64,000 nt of DNA from Bradyrhizobium niftali (GCF_004571025.1 NZ_SPQT01000013.1:62001-126000), one strand, 5' to 3'. Positions 46,344 to 59,318 are shown, counted from the stretch's first letter. Notes: generated from the sequence alone by a model not told the origin. Numbers and translations are program-made.

Positions 46344-46429
46344 CGTCATGCCCGGGCTTGTCCCGGGCACCCACGTTCTTCGCGCAGCGTGACTAGACGT
46401 GGATGGCCGGGACAAGCCCGGGCATGACG
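46344..46429. repeat. Large inverted repeat, Bradyrhizobium-type intergenic element
   Basis: Two 33-nt arms (CGTCATGCCCGGGCTTGTCC... and its near-complement ending GGGCATGACG) flank a 20-nt centre, with two mismatches. The rest of the gap from pepT to the copper-related gene holds no supported gene. Confidence 0.75.
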
Positions 46430-46541
46430 ACCTCTGTGCAATCGCACCGATGACCGGCGCAAAATAATCCCAAGCCCCACGGAACGTGCCGGCGCGGGGC
46501 GCGTTGGTGATGCAAGTCCCAAGGATGAAGATTGTGAGCAC

Positions 46542-46579
46542 AAAAGGCCTCAGCCGGTCAGCCCCGGGCTGGGGCCTTT
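46542..46579. terminator. GC-rich hairpin, possible bidirectional terminator
   Basis: AAAGGCCTCAGCC pairs with GGCTGGGGCCTTT (13 bp, one wobble) around an 11-nt loop. T runs are short on both sides, so activity is uncertain. It may isolate the metal cluster from pepT. Confidence 0.4.
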
Positions 46580-46729
46580 CCGCGTTCTGGCATACCCGTC
46601 CAGCGAGGCATCGCGCAGTAGCATCGTACTCCGCGATCGTTCGAGACGATTAACCACCCACGCGCCCTGCTCGCACACTCGTGAACCACTGGACTTTCCA
46701 ATGTTGTTCCCGTGTGAGAATGTCGCGCC

Positions 46730-47089
46730 ATGATTGCTCGTCGCATCCTCAGGCTCGTGCTCGCGGTCCTCGTGACCGCGGGGCTGATGGTTGCGCCGCT
46801 GGTGACGCCAGCAGCGGCAGGACTGCCGATGGCCAGCGACATGCAGATGACCGACGCGCAAGACATGTCCGCCGACATGCCTTGCTGTCCCGATCAGCAC
46901 GACGGCAAGCAATGCCAGGACTGCCCTCTCCTCGCGATCTGCATGTTGAAGGTGTTGCAGGCTGGGCCGGCGGTCGTGACGGCAACTCTCGATCCGCGTG
47001 CGCTCGAACTGCTCCGGCCGCTCGATGATACCATTGCCGACGGCCTTACCCGTCCACCTCCGGATCATCCACCTCGATTGACGGTCTGA
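46730..47089 (+). CDS. Small exported Cys/Met-rich protein at head of the Cus-type cluster
   Basis: 119 residues. Signal peptide (RLVLAVLVTAGLMVAPLV, cleavage near PAAAG) is followed by a mature part with several Met (MASDMQMTDAQDMSADM) and clustered Cys (MPCCPDQHDGKQCQDCPLLAIC). The tail is Pro-rich. Met and Cys clusters with His and Asp are typical of proteins that bind copper or silver. It is the first gene of the island and precedes a FixH/YtkA-like gene. Role as a periplasmic metal binder is inferred. Confidence 0.6.
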   Translation: MIARRILRLVLAVLVTAGLMVAPLVTPAAAGLPMASDMQMTDAQDMSADMPCCPDQHDGKQCQDCPLLAICMLKVLQAGPAVVTATLDPRALELLRPLDDTIADGLTRPPPDHPPRLTV

Positions 47090-47219
47090 CCGGCGCTCAC
47101 GCGCCGGACGAATGTGCGCGTCGATAACGGCGCGCGCATCGCTGCCTGCCGTCTTGTTGCTTGTCCCCTGGGGCGCGCGGTCATGGCGGTACCATCAGAT
47201 CCATCGAGGAATTGAAATC

Positions 47220-47618
47220 ATGACAATGTCCAACGTCGCGCGTGCCGCCATGGCCGCGCTGATCGCCGCCGCGTTTGCGGGTGCCGCACGCGCCGAAATC
47301 AAGAACTACGAGTTCCAGCTCGTGCAGCCGACCGTCAAGGCCGGCGCCGATCGCATCGTGACGGTGCGACTGGTCGACAAGACCACCGGCAAGACCGTGC
47401 CGGATGCCGTGATTTTCGCCAGCCGGCTCGACATGGCGCCCGACGGCATGCAGGAGATGGCCACCAAGGTCACCGCGATGCCGGGCACTGAGCCCGGGAC
47501 ATACCGGTTCAAGGCGACCTTCGGCATGGCCGGTCGCTGGCAACTCTCGCTCGGCGCCAAGGTGCAGGGCGAAACCGGAACGGTCGAGAACAAGCTCCTC
47601 GTCACGGCCGAGAAATGA
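47220..47618 (+). CDS. FixH/YtkA-like periplasmic protein
   Basis: 132 residues from the ATG at 47220 (GAGGAAT just upstream), with signal peptide (MSNVARAAMAALIAAAF, cleavage near ARAEI). The mature protein is beta-rich, with VTVRLVDKTTGKTVPDAVI and MPGTEPGTYRFKATFGMAGRW, matching the YtkA-like/FixH-like Ig-type fold. It shares its end with the adaptor gene (ATGA overlap). In metal islands such proteins are associated with copper handling; the exact role is open. Confidence 0.75.
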   Translation: MTMSNVARAAMAALIAAAFAGAARAEIKNYEFQLVQPTVKAGADRIVTVRLVDKTTGKTVPDAVIFASRLDMAPDGMQEMATKVTAMPGTEPGTYRFKATFGMAGRWQLSLGAKVQGETGTVENKLLVTAEK

Positions 47619-49024
47619 CCCGCCGCCTCCTCATCGGCACTGCCGCTGCGATTCTCGCCGCGGCAGGTCTCGCGCTGTTCGCCGCCGGCGTCCTGCGGCC
47701 ACAGCCCGACGTCGGCCAACTCATATCCTCGGCAAACGCGGCGGATACGGTTGCCCCGATCTATTATCAGGACCCGGACGGCAAGCCGCTGTATTCGCTG
47801 ACCCCGAAGAACACCGAGGACGGCCGCACCTATCGTGCCGTACCTGCGGGCGCGGACATCAGCTTCGACGAGCCCGAGCAGCCCGCGGTGACGGCTGCGG
47901 CCGAGGCCAGGGGCGATCGCAAAGTCAAATACTACCGCAACCCAATGGGTCTGCCGGACACCTCGCCGGTGCCGAAGAAGGACTCCATGGGGATGGACTA
48001 TATCCCTGTCTACGAAGGCGACGATAGCGACGACGGTTCCGTCCGGCTATCTCCGGGCAGGATCCAGCGTACGGGCGTCAGGTCCGAGCCCGCTGCGCTC
48101 CGCACGATCCGCACGATGGTCCGTGCCCCCGGCGTCATTCAACTCGACGAGCGGCGAGTCTCCGTCATCTCGATGCGGTCCGAAAGCTTCATCCTGAAAG
48201 TCGCCAACGTGACGACCGGCTCCCACGTCGTGAAGGGGCAGCCTTTGATGGAGGTCTACAGCCCCGCCGTCGTGTCGGCGGCCGCCGAATATCTCGCCAC
48301 CATCACGTCCAAGACGACGGGCGGTGACCAGGCCTACGGCCGCGGCTCCCGTCAGCGACTGATCAACCTTGACGTACCGGAAGCCGCCATAGCGGCGATC
48401 GAGAAAAGCCGGAGCGTGCCGACCTCCGTCGAGTGGACTGCGCCACGCGATGGCATCGTCCTGGAGCGTAGCGCGATCGAGGGCATGCGCGTGCAGCCGG
48501 GCGGCGTGCTGTTCCGGATCGCGGATCACTCGGTAATGTGGGCGTTGATCGACGTAGCGGAACGCGACCTGGGCATGATTTCCAAAGGTCAGTTGGCTAC
48601 CGTGCGGGCCCGGAGTTTTCCGGGCCGCGAATTCTCGGGGAGGGTCGAAGTGATCTATCCCGAGATCAACAAGGAGACCCGAACCGCGCGCATCCGCGTC
48701 GAATTGCCGAACCCAGACCTCGCGCTGCTGCACGACATGTACGTCGACGCCGGGATCGACACCGGGACGGGCGAACCGGTCCTGACCGTCCCTGAGAGCG
48801 CGGTGATGGATACCGGCAGTCGGCAGGCCGTCTTCGTCGACAAGGGAGAGGGCCGGTTCGAGCCGCGCGAGGTCAAGACCGGCCATCGCGGCTCGGGATA
48901 CGTGGAGGTCAGGCAGGGTGTCGCCGATGGCGAGCCCGTCGTCGTGTCCGCCAACTTCCTGATCGACGCGGAGAGCAACCTGAAGGCGGCGCTCAAGGGT
49001 TTTGCCGAAGGAGCCCAGCAATGA
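47615..49024 (+). CDS. cusB: RND efflux adaptor, CusB type, with heavy-metal-binding domain
   Basis: 469 residues. After an N-terminal membrane/leader segment (about residues 7-29) comes YYQDPDGKPLYSLTPKNTED, a worn copy, then YYRNPMGLPDTSPVPKKDSM with GMDYIPVY, a heavy-metal-binding-domain unit carrying Met residues. The adaptor body follows: barrel-sandwich ends (VISMRSESFILKVANV and SAPRDGIVLERSAIEGMRVQ, cited as DGIVLERSAIEGMRV) and the long helical hairpin. It links the inner pump to the outer channel. Overlaps both neighbours by 4 nt. Confidence 0.9.
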   Translation: MTRRLLIGTAAAILAAAGLALFAAGVLRPQPDVGQLISSANAADTVAPIYYQDPDGKPLYSLTPKNTEDGRTYRAVPAGADISFDEPEQPAVTAAAEARGDRKVKYYRNPMGLPDTSPVPKKDSMGMDYIPVYEGDDSDDGSVRLSPGRIQRTGVRSEPAALRTIRTMVRAPGVIQLDERRVSVISMRSESFILKVANVTTGSHVVKGQPLMEVYSPAVVSAAAEYLATITSKTTGGDQAYGRGSRQRLINLDVPEAAIAAIEKSRSVPTSVEWTAPRDGIVLERSAIEGMRVQPGGVLFRIADHSVMWALIDVAERDLGMISKGQLATVRARSFPGREFSGRVEVIYPEINKETRTARIRVELPNPDLALLHDMYVDAGIDTGTGEPVLTVPESAVMDTGSRQAVFVDKGEGRFEPREVKTGHRGSGYVEVRQGVADGEPVVVSANFLIDAESNLKAALKGFAEGAQQ

Positions 49025-52000
49025 TCGCCCGCCTGATCGCCTGGTCGGCCCGCAATCTGCTGCTGGTGCTGTTCGGCACCGGCTTTGCCGCTGCTGCCGG
49101 CCTCTATGCCTTGCTCCATCTGCCGCTGGACGCCATTCCGGATCTCTCCGACACCCAAGTCATCGTCTACACCGAATATCAGGGTCAGGCGCCCCAGGTG
49201 ATCGAGGACCAGGTCACCTACCCTCTCACTACCGCCATGCTGACGGTGCCGAAGTCGAAGGTGGTGCGCGGCTTCTCCTTCTTCGGCGTCTCCTTCGTCT
49301 ACATCATCTTCGAGGACGGTACCGACATCTACTGGGCCCGCTCGCGCGTGCTCGAATTCCTCAACGGCGCCGCGGCACGGCTGCCGGCCGGCGTCACGCC
49401 AACGATCGGCCCTGACGCCACCGGCGTCGGCTGGGTCTACCAATACGCCGTGATGTCCAAGGAGCTGAACCTTGCCGAGACGCGGACAATCCAGGACTGG
49501 AACCTGAAATTCGCCCTCGCCAAGGCCGAAGGCGTCGCGGAGGTCGCCAGCGTCGGCGGCTTCGTCAGGCAGTACAACGTCATCCTTGATCCGCAGCGCA
49601 TGCGCGATCTCGGCATCACCATGCAGAAGATGCGCGACGCCATCCGCGCCAGCAATGCCGACGTCGGCGGTCGCACCGTCGAGCTCTCCGAGTTCGAATA
49701 TGTCATCCGCGGCAAGGGCTATCTGAAGAACGTCGACGACCTCGGCAACATCGTGCTGAAGACGAGCAACGGGACGCCGGTCAAGCTGCGCGACGTCGCC
49801 CGCATCGAGCTCGGGCCGGACGAGCGGCGCGGCATCGCCGAGCTCAACGGCGAGGGCGAGGTGGCGAGCGGCATCGTGCTGCAGCGCTTCGGCATGAACG
49901 CGCTCGACGTGATCGAGAGCGTCAAGAAGCGGTTCAGGGAGAGCGCAACCAGCCTGCCGAAATCGGTCGAGATCGTTCCGGTCTACGACCGCTCCAACCT
50001 GATCAAGGCCGCGATCGAGACGCTCAGGCACACGCTGCTCGAGGAGAGCATCGTGGTGGCGCTGGTCTGCATCGTGTTCCTGCTGCATGTCCGCAGCGCG
50101 CTGGTCGCCATCCTGATGCTCCCCGTCGGGGTGCTGATGGCGTTCGGGGCGATGAAGCTGCTCGGGATCGGCTCCAACATCATGAGCCTCGGCGGCATCG
50201 CGATCGCTATCGGCGCCATGATTGATGCCGCGATCGTCATGATCGAGAACGCGCACAAGCATCTCGAGCGCGCCGAGCCCGGCCATTCGCGGGTGGCGAT
50301 CCTGATCGAGGCCGCCGCCGAGGTCGGCCCGGCGCTGTTCTTCAGCCTGCTGATCATCACCGTCTCGTTCATGCCGATCTTCACGCTGGAATCGCAGGAG
50401 GGCCGGCTGTTCAGCCCGCTCGCCTTCACCAAGACTTTTGCGATGGCGGCGGCGGCGCTGCTGTCGGTCACGCTGGTGCCGGCGCTGATGGTGATCTTCG
50501 TCCGCGGCAGGATCATCCCGGAGCACAAGAACCCGATCAACCGCGTCCTGATCTGGATCTACCGGCCGGTCATATCAGGCGTGCTGCGCGCACGGATCTT
50601 GGTGATCCTGCTCGCGCTCGGCGTGCTCGCCGCCTCGATCTGGCCGGCCGGCCGGCTCGGCTCCGAGTTCATGCCGAACCTCAACGAAGGCACCCTGCTC
50701 TACATGCCGACGACGCTTCCCGGCATTTCCGTGACCAAGGCGGCCGAGCTGATGCAGACCCAGGACCGCATCATCCGCTCGTTTCCGGAGGTCGCCTCGG
50801 TCTACGGCAAGGCCGGTCGCGCGGCCACCGCGACCGATCCGGCGCCGTCGGAGATGTTCGAGACCATCGTCGACCTCAAGCCGAAGAACGAGTGGCGCGC
50901 CGGCGTGACCATCGACAGCCTGATCGCCGAGATGGACAAGGCACTGCAATTTCCGGGCGTCTCCAACGCCTGGACGATGCCGATCAAGGCCCGCATCGAC
51001 ATGCTCTCGACCGGCATCCGCACCCCCGTTGGCATCAAGGTCATGGGCACCGATCTCGCCGGGATCGACAGACTGGCCCGGCAGATCGAACAGGTGCTCA
51101 AGGCGGTGCCCGGCACCTCCTCGGCCTATGCCGAGCGGAGCCTCGGCGGCTACTATCTCGAGATCACGCCGGACCGCGAGACGCTGTCGCGCTACGGCAT
51201 CATGGTGCAGGACGTGCAGGACACGATCGCGACCGCGCTCGGCGGCCAGGCGGTGACGACGACCGTCGAGGGCCGGCAGCGCTTCACCGTCAACATGCGC
51301 TATCCGCGCGATCTGCGCGACAATCCGAAGGCGATCGCCAGCGACATCCTGGTGCCGATGCCGGGCGGCGGCGCCGTTCCGCTCGGCGAGGTCGCGAGCG
51401 TCGCGCCGGCGCGTGGGCCGACCTCGATCCGGACCGAGAACGGGCAGCTTGCGACTTACATCTATGTCGATATCCGCGACCGCGACCTCGGCGGCTATGT
51501 CGCCGACGCGAGGGCCGCGGTGCAAGCGAGCATCCAGTTCCCATCAGGCTATTATGTGGTCTGGAGCGGGCAATACGAATATCTGGAACGCGCCACCGCG
51601 CGGCTGAAGATCGTGGTGCCGGTGACGCTGCTGATCATCTTCCTGCTGCTCTATCTCAACTTCCGCTCGATCACCGAGACCCTGATCGTGATGCTCTCCC
51701 TGCCCTTCGCCCTCGTCGGCGGTCTGTGGCTGATGTGGTGGCTCGGCTTCAACCTCTCGGTCGCGGTCGCGGTCGGCTTCATCGCACTCGCGGGCGTGGC
51801 GGCAGAGACCGGCGTGGTGATGCTGATCTATCTCAACCAGGCGCTCGCCGAGGCCAAAGCGCGCTGCGCTCGCGCGGGCCGCGCCCTGACCCGCGACGAT
51901 CTCGACAAGGCGATCATGGAAGGCGCGGTCGAGCGCGTCCGCCCGAAGATGATGACGGTGGTTGCGATCATGGCCGGCCTGCTGCCGATCATGTGGAGCA

Positions 52001-52179
52001 GCGGAACGGGATCGGAGATCATGCAGCGGATTGCCGTGCCGATGATCGGCGGCATGATCTCGTCGACGCTGCTGACGCTGATCGTAATTCCCGCGATCTT
52101 CGGGCTGGTGAAGGGCTTTGGGCTGCGTACGGGCGATGGGGTTATCGCGTCGGAGCAGATTCCGGAGGCCGCCGAATGA
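49021..52179 (+). CDS. cusA: RND metal efflux pump, CusA-type (monovalent Cu/Ag class)
   Basis: 1052 residues with twelve membrane helices. The helix-4 proton-relay region reads IAIAIGAMIDAAIVMIEN, the HME4 (Cu/Ag) pattern with no DFG motif. The Met sites of CusA are preserved: LYMPTTLPGIS (Met573-like), ATDPAPSEMFET (Met623-like) and MPIKARIDMLSTGIRTPVG (Met672-like). It pumps monovalent copper or silver from periplasm or cytoplasm to outside with CusB. No dedicated outer-membrane gene is next to it; the CzcC-type channel downstream may serve. Confidence 0.93.
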   Translation: MIARLIAWSARNLLLVLFGTGFAAAAGLYALLHLPLDAIPDLSDTQVIVYTEYQGQAPQVIEDQVTYPLTTAMLTVPKSKVVRGFSFFGVSFVYIIFEDGTDIYWARSRVLEFLNGAAARLPAGVTPTIGPDATGVGWVYQYAVMSKELNLAETRTIQDWNLKFALAKAEGVAEVASVGGFVRQYNVILDPQRMRDLGITMQKMRDAIRASNADVGGRTVELSEFEYVIRGKGYLKNVDDLGNIVLKTSNGTPVKLRDVARIELGPDERRGIAELNGEGEVASGIVLQRFGMNALDVIESVKKRFRESATSLPKSVEIVPVYDRSNLIKAAIETLRHTLLEESIVVALVCIVFLLHVRSALVAILMLPVGVLMAFGAMKLLGIGSNIMSLGGIAIAIGAMIDAAIVMIENAHKHLERAEPGHSRVAILIEAAAEVGPALFFSLLIITVSFMPIFTLESQEGRLFSPLAFTKTFAMAAAALLSVTLVPALMVIFVRGRIIPEHKNPINRVLIWIYRPVISGVLRARILVILLALGVLAASIWPAGRLGSEFMPNLNEGTLLYMPTTLPGISVTKAAELMQTQDRIIRSFPEVASVYGKAGRAATATDPAPSEMFETIVDLKPKNEWRAGVTIDSLIAEMDKALQFPGVSNAWTMPIKARIDMLSTGIRTPVGIKVMGTDLAGIDRLARQIEQVLKAVPGTSSAYAERSLGGYYLEITPDRETLSRYGIMVQDVQDTIATALGGQAVTTTVEGRQRFTVNMRYPRDLRDNPKAIASDILVPMPGGGAVPLGEVASVAPARGPTSIRTENGQLATYIYVDIRDRDLGGYVADARAAVQASIQFPSGYYVVWSGQYEYLERATARLKIVVPVTLLIIFLLLYLNFRSITETLIVMLSLPFALVGGLWLMWWLGFNLSVAVAVGFIALAGVAAETGVVMLIYLNQALAEAKARCARAGRALTRDDLDKAIMEGAVERVRPKMMTVVAIMAGLLPIMWSSGTGSEIMQRIAVPMIGGMISSTLLTLIVIPAIFGLVKGFGLRTGDGVIASEQIPEAAE

Positions 52180-52207
52180 ACGCGTAACCGCCGTTTGTTG
52201 CGAACCG

Positions 52208-52270
52208 GTCGCAGTCGCATCGTGATGCTGCAACTGCGACGTTGAGTTCCGCATACGTAACATTATTGCG
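52208..52270. promoter_or_regulatory. Candidate regulatory hairpin and palindrome between the two RND halves
   Basis: GTCGCAGT pairs with ACTGCGAC at 52208-52240, with inner pairs (GCATC/GATGC). An adjacent CGCATACGTAA...CATTATTGCG palindrome lies at 52250-52270. This is the likely promoter region of the second half. No match to a named regulator is claimed. Confidence 0.3.
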
Positions 52271-52329
52271 GGTCGACACTGTTCCCGCCGCCATGCTAGG
52301 CCAGCCGAACCGACAGCGAGAGTGAATTC

Positions 52330-52695
52330 GTGGTCCTGAATCGCCGGCCCTTCAGACTGAGCTACACACGCAACTGGCGTGGGCTCGTGGCTGTGTTCGT
52401 CGCGGTCATGTATCTGCTCTCGGGCGCGCTCCACGGCGCCCACGACATCGATGTCACCAGCCCGTCCGGCGGCCCGGAGATCGCCTCGATGCTCGAAGAC
52501 GGCGCCGCCGGCCATGGCGATCACAAGGCGCTTGCCGGCCATCACTGCCACGGCTGCTTCTCCGTCGCCGTCGTGCAACCGGTGCAACCGGAAACCGCGG
52601 CCGACGTGATGGCCGCGCCGGTCCCGCAGCGGCAGCCGGCGCTCGCCGGCATCGCGCCCGATACGGACTCTCCTCCCCCCAAGCACCTGACCTGA
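52330..52695 (+). CDS. Small His/Cys-rich membrane protein before the Czc-type system
   Basis: 121 residues from a GTG start. One membrane segment (LVAVFVAVMYLLSGALHGA, about residues 19-37) precedes a His-rich part (HGDHKALAGHHCHGC, about residues 63-77) and a Pro-rich tail. The His/Cys cluster suggests divalent or copper metal binding on the outside of the inner membrane. The gene is 56 nt before the outer-membrane channel gene and reads in the same direction. Confidence 0.55.
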   Translation: MVLNRRPFRLSYTRNWRGLVAVFVAVMYLLSGALHGAHDIDVTSPSGGPEIASMLEDGAAGHGDHKALAGHHCHGCFSVAVVQPVQPETAADVMAAPVPQRQPALAGIAPDTDSPPPKHLT

Positions 52696-52751
52696 ACGGA
52701 TCAGCCGGGCGCCCCATCGCGCCCATCGGTTCTCCTTCACAGGTTCGGTTC

Positions 52752-54026
52752 ATGTCTTGCAGGCGACTGGCCGCGCGCATCGCGTGCGCGACGGCTATTC
52801 TCATCAGCCCACCCCTGGTGCTGACGTCACACGCCCAGACGCTGACGATGCGCGCAGCGCTCTCGCGCGCGCTGGCCGCGAGCCCACGCCTGACGGCGGC
52901 GGAGCGCGACGTCGGCATTGCCACGGGCCAACGCATCCAGGCAGGCGCCCTTCTCAATCCGGAACTGTCCTATGAACAGGACAATTCATTCGGGTCGGGC
53001 ATCTATCGCGGCACGCGATCGGCCGAGACCACGCTCCAGATCAGCCAGGCCTTCGAGCTGTTCGGCAAGCGGGACGCCAGGATCGCTGCCGGACAGGCCG
53101 GCATCGAGGTCGCCGCGATCCAGCGCAAGGCTGTCAGGTTGGAGGTGCTGTCGGAGACCGCGATCGCCTTCCTGAGCGTGCTCGGCGCGCAGCGGCGCAT
53201 CCAGATCCTCGACGAGCAAATTGTCGCGATTGACCGGCTGACGCCGCTGCTCCGCCGCCGCGTCGAGGCCGGCGCCTCCTCCCCGGCCGAGACCGGCCGC
53301 GCCGAGGTCGCCTCCGCCCTGGTGAAGGCCGATCGCGAGCGCTTCAAGGCGACGCTGGCGAGCGCCCGGCGCGAGCTTGCGGTCCTGATGGGCGATGCTG
53401 CGGCGAAGTTCGGCGAGGTCTCCGGCCGGCTCGACACCACGGGACGCCCGCCCACGTTCCAGTCGGTCGTCGCTGCCATCGATGCCAATCCGCAACTGGT
53501 GCGCTGGACGGCGGTCTTTGCCCAGCGCAATGCCGAACTATTGATGGCGCGGCTCAAGCCCTATCCGGACGTGCGGATCGCGGCCGGCTGGCGCCATTTC
53601 AACGAGACCAATGACGATGCGGCGCGCCTCACCGTCTCGGTGCCGATCCCCGTGTTCGACCGGAACCAGGGCAACATCCTCTCCGCGCAGGAAAGCCTCG
53701 CCAAGACCAGGGCCGAGCGCGAGGCCAACCGCAACACGCTGATCGTAATTGCGGGCCGTGCCTATGACTCGCTCCAGGGCTCGCTTCGCGAGCTCGCCGT
53801 GCTGCGCGAGACCGCTATCCCTAAAGCCACTGAGGCTGCGGACGCGATCTCGCAAGGTTACGGCCAGGGCCGCTTCACCCTGCTCGAAGTGCTCGATGCC
53901 CAGGCCAGCGTCGCACAGGCGCGGCTGCGCGAGCAGGAGGCGCTGCAGAATTTCCATGCCGGGGTGGCGACCATCGAAGGCCTCGTCGGCAATCCCTTTG
54001 CGCTGGCCCGGGAGGGCGCACGATGA
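52752..54026 (+). CDS. czcC: TolC-family outer-membrane channel (CzcC type)
   Basis: 424 residues. Leader RRLAARIACATAILI, cleavage near SHAQT, followed by two TolC-type repeats with helical coils (SRALAASPRLTAAERDVGIA; LELFGKRDARIAAGQAGIEV-type QAFELFGKRDARIAAGQAG). It is the exit duct of a tripartite efflux complex. It overlaps the adaptor by 4 nt, so the order channel-adaptor-pump is coupled. It is the only channel gene in the island. Confidence 0.9.
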   Translation: MSCRRLAARIACATAILISPPLVLTSHAQTLTMRAALSRALAASPRLTAAERDVGIATGQRIQAGALLNPELSYEQDNSFGSGIYRGTRSAETTLQISQAFELFGKRDARIAAGQAGIEVAAIQRKAVRLEVLSETAIAFLSVLGAQRRIQILDEQIVAIDRLTPLLRRRVEAGASSPAETGRAEVASALVKADRERFKATLASARRELAVLMGDAAAKFGEVSGRLDTTGRPPTFQSVVAAIDANPQLVRWTAVFAQRNAELLMARLKPYPDVRIAAGWRHFNETNDDAARLTVSVPIPVFDRNQGNILSAQESLAKTRAEREANRNTLIVIAGRAYDSLQGSLRELAVLRETAIPKATEAADAISQGYGQGRFTLLEVLDAQASVAQARLREQEALQNFHAGVATIEGLVGNPFALAREGAR

Positions 54027-54992
54027 AGACATCCTCTACCATCCTCCTCGCGATCATCACCGCAGCGCTCGGTGCCTATGGCTACGCCATGCTTGCGCCG
54101 GCCAGGGTCGCGCCGACCGAACATGCCGCCGACAAGAAGCCGGAGAAACCGAACGACCATGTCGAGCAGGACGAGCACGGCGCCGACCGCATCCGCATCT
54201 CCGACGTCAAGCTGGCCGCCGCCGGCGTCACGCTGGCGGAGGCCGCGGGCGCCACGCTGACCGACACGCTGGCCTTCAACGGCATCCTGCGCGCCAACCA
54301 GGAGGCGGTCGTTCAGGTCACACCCCGATTTCCCGGAATTGCAAAATCGATCCAGAAGCGCATCGGCGACAAGGTCGCCAGGGACGATCTGCTCGCCGCG
54401 ATCGAGAGCAACCAGAGCCTCACCGTCTACGAGCTGAAGGCGCCGATCGCCGGCACCGTCATCGAGCGGCAGATCTCGCTCGGCGAATACGCCTCCGAGC
54501 AGAAACCGGCCTTCGTCGTCGCCGACCTCTCCAGCATCTGGGTCGACCTGTCGATCTACCGGCAGGACCTCCGGCGCGTTCGCCTGGGCGACGAGGTGCT
54601 GATCGATCCCGACGATGGCCGCGGCGAGATCAAGGGCGCGATCTCCTACATGGCACCGATCGGCTCGAGCGAGACCCAGACCGCGCTGGCGCGCGTGGTG
54701 CTGCCGAATCCCGATGGCCGGCTTCGCCCCGGCCTGTTCGTCACGGCGCGGCTGATCCTCGCCGCCCGCAACGTCGCAGTTGCCGTGCGCCGAAGTGCGA
54801 TCCAGACGCTGGAGAGCAGGACCATCGTGTTCGTCCGCGAGGACGGCGACAAGATCGAGGCGCGCCCCGTGGAGCTCGGCGACTCCGATCCGAAATTCGT
54901 GGAGATCCGCGCAGGGCTCTCCGTCGGCGAGCGCTACGTCGCCGAGAACAGTTTTGTGGTCAAGGCGGAGATGGGCAAGGGAGACGCCGACC

Positions 54993-55000
<8 letters not shown>
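54023..55000 (+). CDS. czcB: RND efflux adaptor, CzcB type
   Basis: 325 residues, short for the family, with leader/membrane segment (ILLAIITAALGAYGYAMLAP) and a His-containing linker (DHVEQDEHGADRIRIS). The barrel-sandwich domain is marked by TPRFPGIAKSIQKRIGDKVA and LKAPIAGTVIERQISLGEYA. It bridges CzcA and CzcC. The stop overlaps the czcA start by 8 nt. Confidence 0.9.
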
Positions 55001-58202
<3,202 letters not shown>

Positions 58203-58204
58203 AT

Positions 58205-59194
58205 TTGGGCAACCACGACCATCACGGCCATCATCATGACCATGCCGGCCACGCCCATGATCATGGCCATGGTCACGACCACAGCCATGCTCACGGTCCT
58301 GGCCACGCGCATGTCCACGCCCCCGCCAGTTTCGGCAAGGCGTTCGCGATCGGCATTTCGCTCAACGTCGCGCTGGTCGTGGCCGAGGCGGTCTACGGCT
58401 ATATCGGCAACTCCACCGCGCTGCTTGCGGACGCCGGCCACAATCTTTCCGACGTGCTTGGCCTGGTCGTGGCATGGAGCGCCTCGATCGCGGCGCGGCG
58501 CGCGCCGCGCGGCCGCTTCACCTATGGCCTGCGTGCCTCCACCATCCTGGCGGCACTGGCCAACGCGGTGTTCCTGCTGGTCGCGACCGGCGCGATCGGC
58601 TGGGAGGCGATTTTGCGCCTGCGCGAGCCGGAGCCGGTCGCGGGGGTGACCGTGATGGTGGTCGCCGGCATCGGCATCCTCGTCAACGGCTTCACCGCCA
58701 TGCTGTTCGCGCGCGGCCGCAAGGACGACATCAACATCGAAGGCGCCTATCTGCACATGGCCGCCGACGCCGCCGTCTCGCTCGGCGTCGTGGTCTCGGC
58801 GGCGCTGATCATCTGGACCGGCTGGCTCTGGCTCGACCCCGTCACCAGCCTCGTCATCTGCGCCACCATCCTCTGGAGCACGACCAGCCTGCTCCGCGGC
58901 TCCATCGACATGTCGATGGCGGCCGCCCCCAAGGGCACCGACCTTGCCGCCATCAGGGCGTTTCTGCAGCAACGGCCCGGCGTCTCCGCCATCCACGATC
59001 TCCACGTCTGGCCGATCTCGACCACCGAGACGGCGCTGACCTGCCATCTCGTCATGCCCGCAGGTAGCGGCGATGCGTTCCTGATGGAGACCGCGCAGCT
59101 GCTCAAGGCGTCCTTCCGCATCGGCCACACCACGCTCCAGATCGAGACGCATCCGGATAATGGCTGTGCGCTGGCGCCGGATGATGTGGTGTGA
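58205..59194 (+). CDS. Cation diffusion facilitator with His-rich N-terminus (CzcD/DmeF-like)
   Basis: 329 residues from a TTG start at 58205. About 18 His occur in the first 40 residues (HDHHGHHHDHAGHAHDHGHG). Six membrane helices carry the metal-site residues in TALLADAGHNLSDVLGLVVA (HxxxD) and AYLHMAADAAVSLGVVVS (HxxxD), with a cytoplasmic C-terminal domain. It exports Zn, Co or Ni from the cytosol to the periplasm, feeding the RND pump. It begins 2 nt after the czcA stop. Confidence 0.92.
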   Translation: MGNHDHHGHHHDHAGHAHDHGHGHDHSHAHGPGHAHVHAPASFGKAFAIGISLNVALVVAEAVYGYIGNSTALLADAGHNLSDVLGLVVAWSASIAARRAPRGRFTYGLRASTILAALANAVFLLVATGAIGWEAILRLREPEPVAGVTVMVVAGIGILVNGFTAMLFARGRKDDINIEGAYLHMAADAAVSLGVVVSAALIIWTGWLWLDPVTSLVICATILWSTTSLLRGSIDMSMAAAPKGTDLAAIRAFLQQRPGVSAIHDLHVWPISTTETALTCHLVMPAGSGDAFLMETAQLLKASFRIGHTTLQIETHPDNGCALAPDDVV

Positions 59195-59212
59195 GGCATT
59201 CCGCCTCCACAC

Positions 59213-59299
59213 CGTCATTGCGAGCGAAGCGAAGCAATCCAGACGACCACCGCGGGCACATTCTGGATGGCTTCGTCGCAAGAGCTCCTCGCAATGACG
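59213..59299. repeat. Intergenic inverted repeat (CGTCATTGCGAG...CTCGCAATGACG)
   Basis: CGTCATTGCGAG on the left and CTCGCAATGACG on the right flank CGAAGCAATCC and GGATGGCTTCG-type inner arms. This motif is scattered over Bradyrhizobium genomes in my recollection. It separates the metal island from the methyltransferase. Confidence 0.72.
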
Positions 59300-59318
59300 G
59301 CGCGGCGAGAGCCGCGCC

